IMG/VR virus record: IMGVR_UViG_3300037261_000049
Coordinates: 1 to 28,426 of that record
Reading direction: 5' to 3' (one strand)
DNA: 28,426 nucleotides
Source: a virus
Part shown: piece after piece, positions 27,690 through 28,426 of the stretch
Layout of the letters: each line of letters opens with the position of its first letter
Position numbering within the stretch: the first letter of the stretch is position 1
Notes under the pieces: model-generated
The model's input: the letters and a program-made list of their open reading frames with translations, nothing else
The model's database searches: none
Told to the model about the DNA's origin: nothing
Position numbers and translations under genes: made by a program

Positions 27690-28235
27690 TTAGGGTAGAA
27701 ATACATCAGGACGTAGATAGGGTGCTAAAGTCGAGAAGGGCGTTCCACTTTGTTCTGTTGCAGCTCTTCCCCATCCCGCCCTTAAATCAGGTGCGAAAAA
27801 ATTAGCAGGATCTTGTGATTTTGGAATATCCTTTGGTAAAAGCCCTTTTGCTTGTAAAACCACTTTAGGTACAGAACCAGGATCTGCGTCTCCAAATTCA
27901 GCTAATAGTTTCTCTGCCGGACCCCGTACCCCGTAAATAGGTTCTTCTGCACCATTTACACCCTTCATAATCCCTTTAATGTACACAACAATGTCTTGTA
28001 AGCCATTGCCTATAGCCTTGGCTCCGGCTGCTCCTTCAGACATACCACCAAGAGAGGCTTCTCCTGCGTTTCCAAGGCCTTTTAGGACGCCAGCGGCTCC
28101 TGTAGCCAAAGAGGGTAAAGACGTGACTAAATTCGCTGTACCCATCCCAGACGCCAGGCCATTCACAATAGCGTTAACGTTCCCAGGATCGGTATTCCCG
28201 TAAACTCCTGGTTCTATCTGTTCAGCGTTATTCAT
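27690..28235 (-). CDS. Hypothetical Gly/Ala-rich virion-type protein
   Basis: 181 residues, rich in Gly, Ala and Leu (LPSLATGAAGVLKGLGNAGE) in the first half, ending PYLRPDVFLP. Low-complexity Gly/Ala segments are common in internal virion or tail-associated proteins. 8 bases from the next leftward gene. No family recognised. Confidence 0.55.
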   Translation of the reverse strand: MNNAEQIEPGVYGNTDPGNVNAIVNGLASGMGTANLVTSLPSLATGAAGVLKGLGNAGEASLGGMSEGAAGAKAIGNGLQDIVVYIKGIMKGVNGAEEPIYGVRGPAEKLLAEFGDADPGSVPKVVLQAKGLLPKDIPKSQDPANFFAPDLRAGWGRAATEQSGTPFSTLAPYLRPDVFLP

Positions 28236-28236
28236 G

Positions 28237-28426
28237 TTATTGTGTCAATCCTTGATAGGTTTGAGCAGCGGCATTACCAAGGGCGGGGGCAGATTGAACG
28301 CCTCCTTGTATGGCTGGCCCTATTTTAGGGGCTCCCCATAAGCCTATTTTACCTAAAAGAGTCTTTTGGAGAGCATTTCTGGCTACGGCATTACGAATTT
28401 GGTCTAGAATACCAGGCGGAATGCCT
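28237..28426 (-). CDS. Hypothetical virion-type protein (partial, C-terminal end)
   Basis: The last 62 codons of a leftward frame that enters from the right edge, ending YQGLTQ. The visible sequence (ILDQIRNAVARNALQKTLLG; IGPAIQGGVQSAPALGNAAA) is Gly/Ala-rich like its neighbour, with which it nearly overlaps. Probably a structural or internal protein; start outside the window. Confidence 0.6.
   Translation of the reverse strand, partial: GIPPGILDQIRNAVARNALQKTLLGKIGLWGAPKIGPAIQGGVQSAPALGNAAAQTYQGLTQ

Noticed and set aside
1-28426. CRISPR array, insertion sequence or integrase
   Set aside because: No regularly spaced repeats, no transposase or recombinase motifs and no paired terminal inverted repeats were seen.

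Overview
The window is part of the genome of a tailed double-stranded DNA bacteriophage. It carries a phage-type replication set (family-A DNA polymerase without a 5'-3' exonuclease domain, primase-helicase, several nucleases), dozens of tightly packed small genes with start/stop overlaps, free-standing HNH/AP2-type endonucleases, and lysis-like and structural-like genes on the opposite strand. I saw no integrase, ribosomal or housekeeping gene. Host-type sigma70 promoters with TTGACA and extended -10 boxes suggest transcription of this arm by host RNA polymerase. The host cannot be named from this sequence.

Layout. (a) 1-337, minus strand: start of a leftward unit, possibly the small terminase. 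(b) 338-947: a roughly 600-bp divergent control region with four GTTAAG repeats, promoter-like boxes and a predicted pseudoknotted structured RNA (about 555-785). (c) 948-3294: early rightward genes encoding very small proteins. (d) 3304-5618: an amidoligase overlapping a class-II glutamine amidotransferase, probably a peptide or metabolite modification pair. (e) 5620-7568: small ORFs, a hairpin-rich leader ending in a terminator-like stem, and a SLOG-family protein. (f) 7565-8882: a block of unlike composition with an HNH endonuclease and GTG-started genes. (g) 8894-10683: a 3D-domain protein, a sigma-region-4-like regulator and membrane proteins, followed by a second structured intergenic element (10685-10786). 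(h) 10826-20213: the replication module, with an OB-like protein, RecB/Cas4-like nuclease, DEDDh exonuclease, AEP-primase/DnaB-helicase fusion, deoxyribosyltransferase-like protein, PolA, HNH nuclease and DEDDy exonuclease. (i) 20215-21656: an RNA ligase plus HAD phosphatase cassette with its own promoter. (j) 21658-26269: an exported trypsin-like protease, a KTSC-domain protein, an AP2/HNH-like endonuclease and many small zinc-ribbon or membrane proteins. (k) 26266-28426, minus strand: a DUF5675 protein (possible cell-wall enzyme), a terminator, small coiled-coil/transmembrane holin-like proteins and structural-like proteins.

How it fits together. The rightward genes form one early/middle arm that copies DNA, repairs RNA and remodels the host. 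Both ends of the window read leftward. On a circular or terminally redundant map this fits one late operon that starts with packaging at the left edge, passes through virion genes outside the window and ends with the lysis region at 28.4-26.3 kb. That joining is inference. The likeliest under-described elements are the two structured RNAs, the amidoligase/amidotransferase pair with its cysteine repeats, the primase-helicase architecture and the hairpin leader before the SLOG gene.
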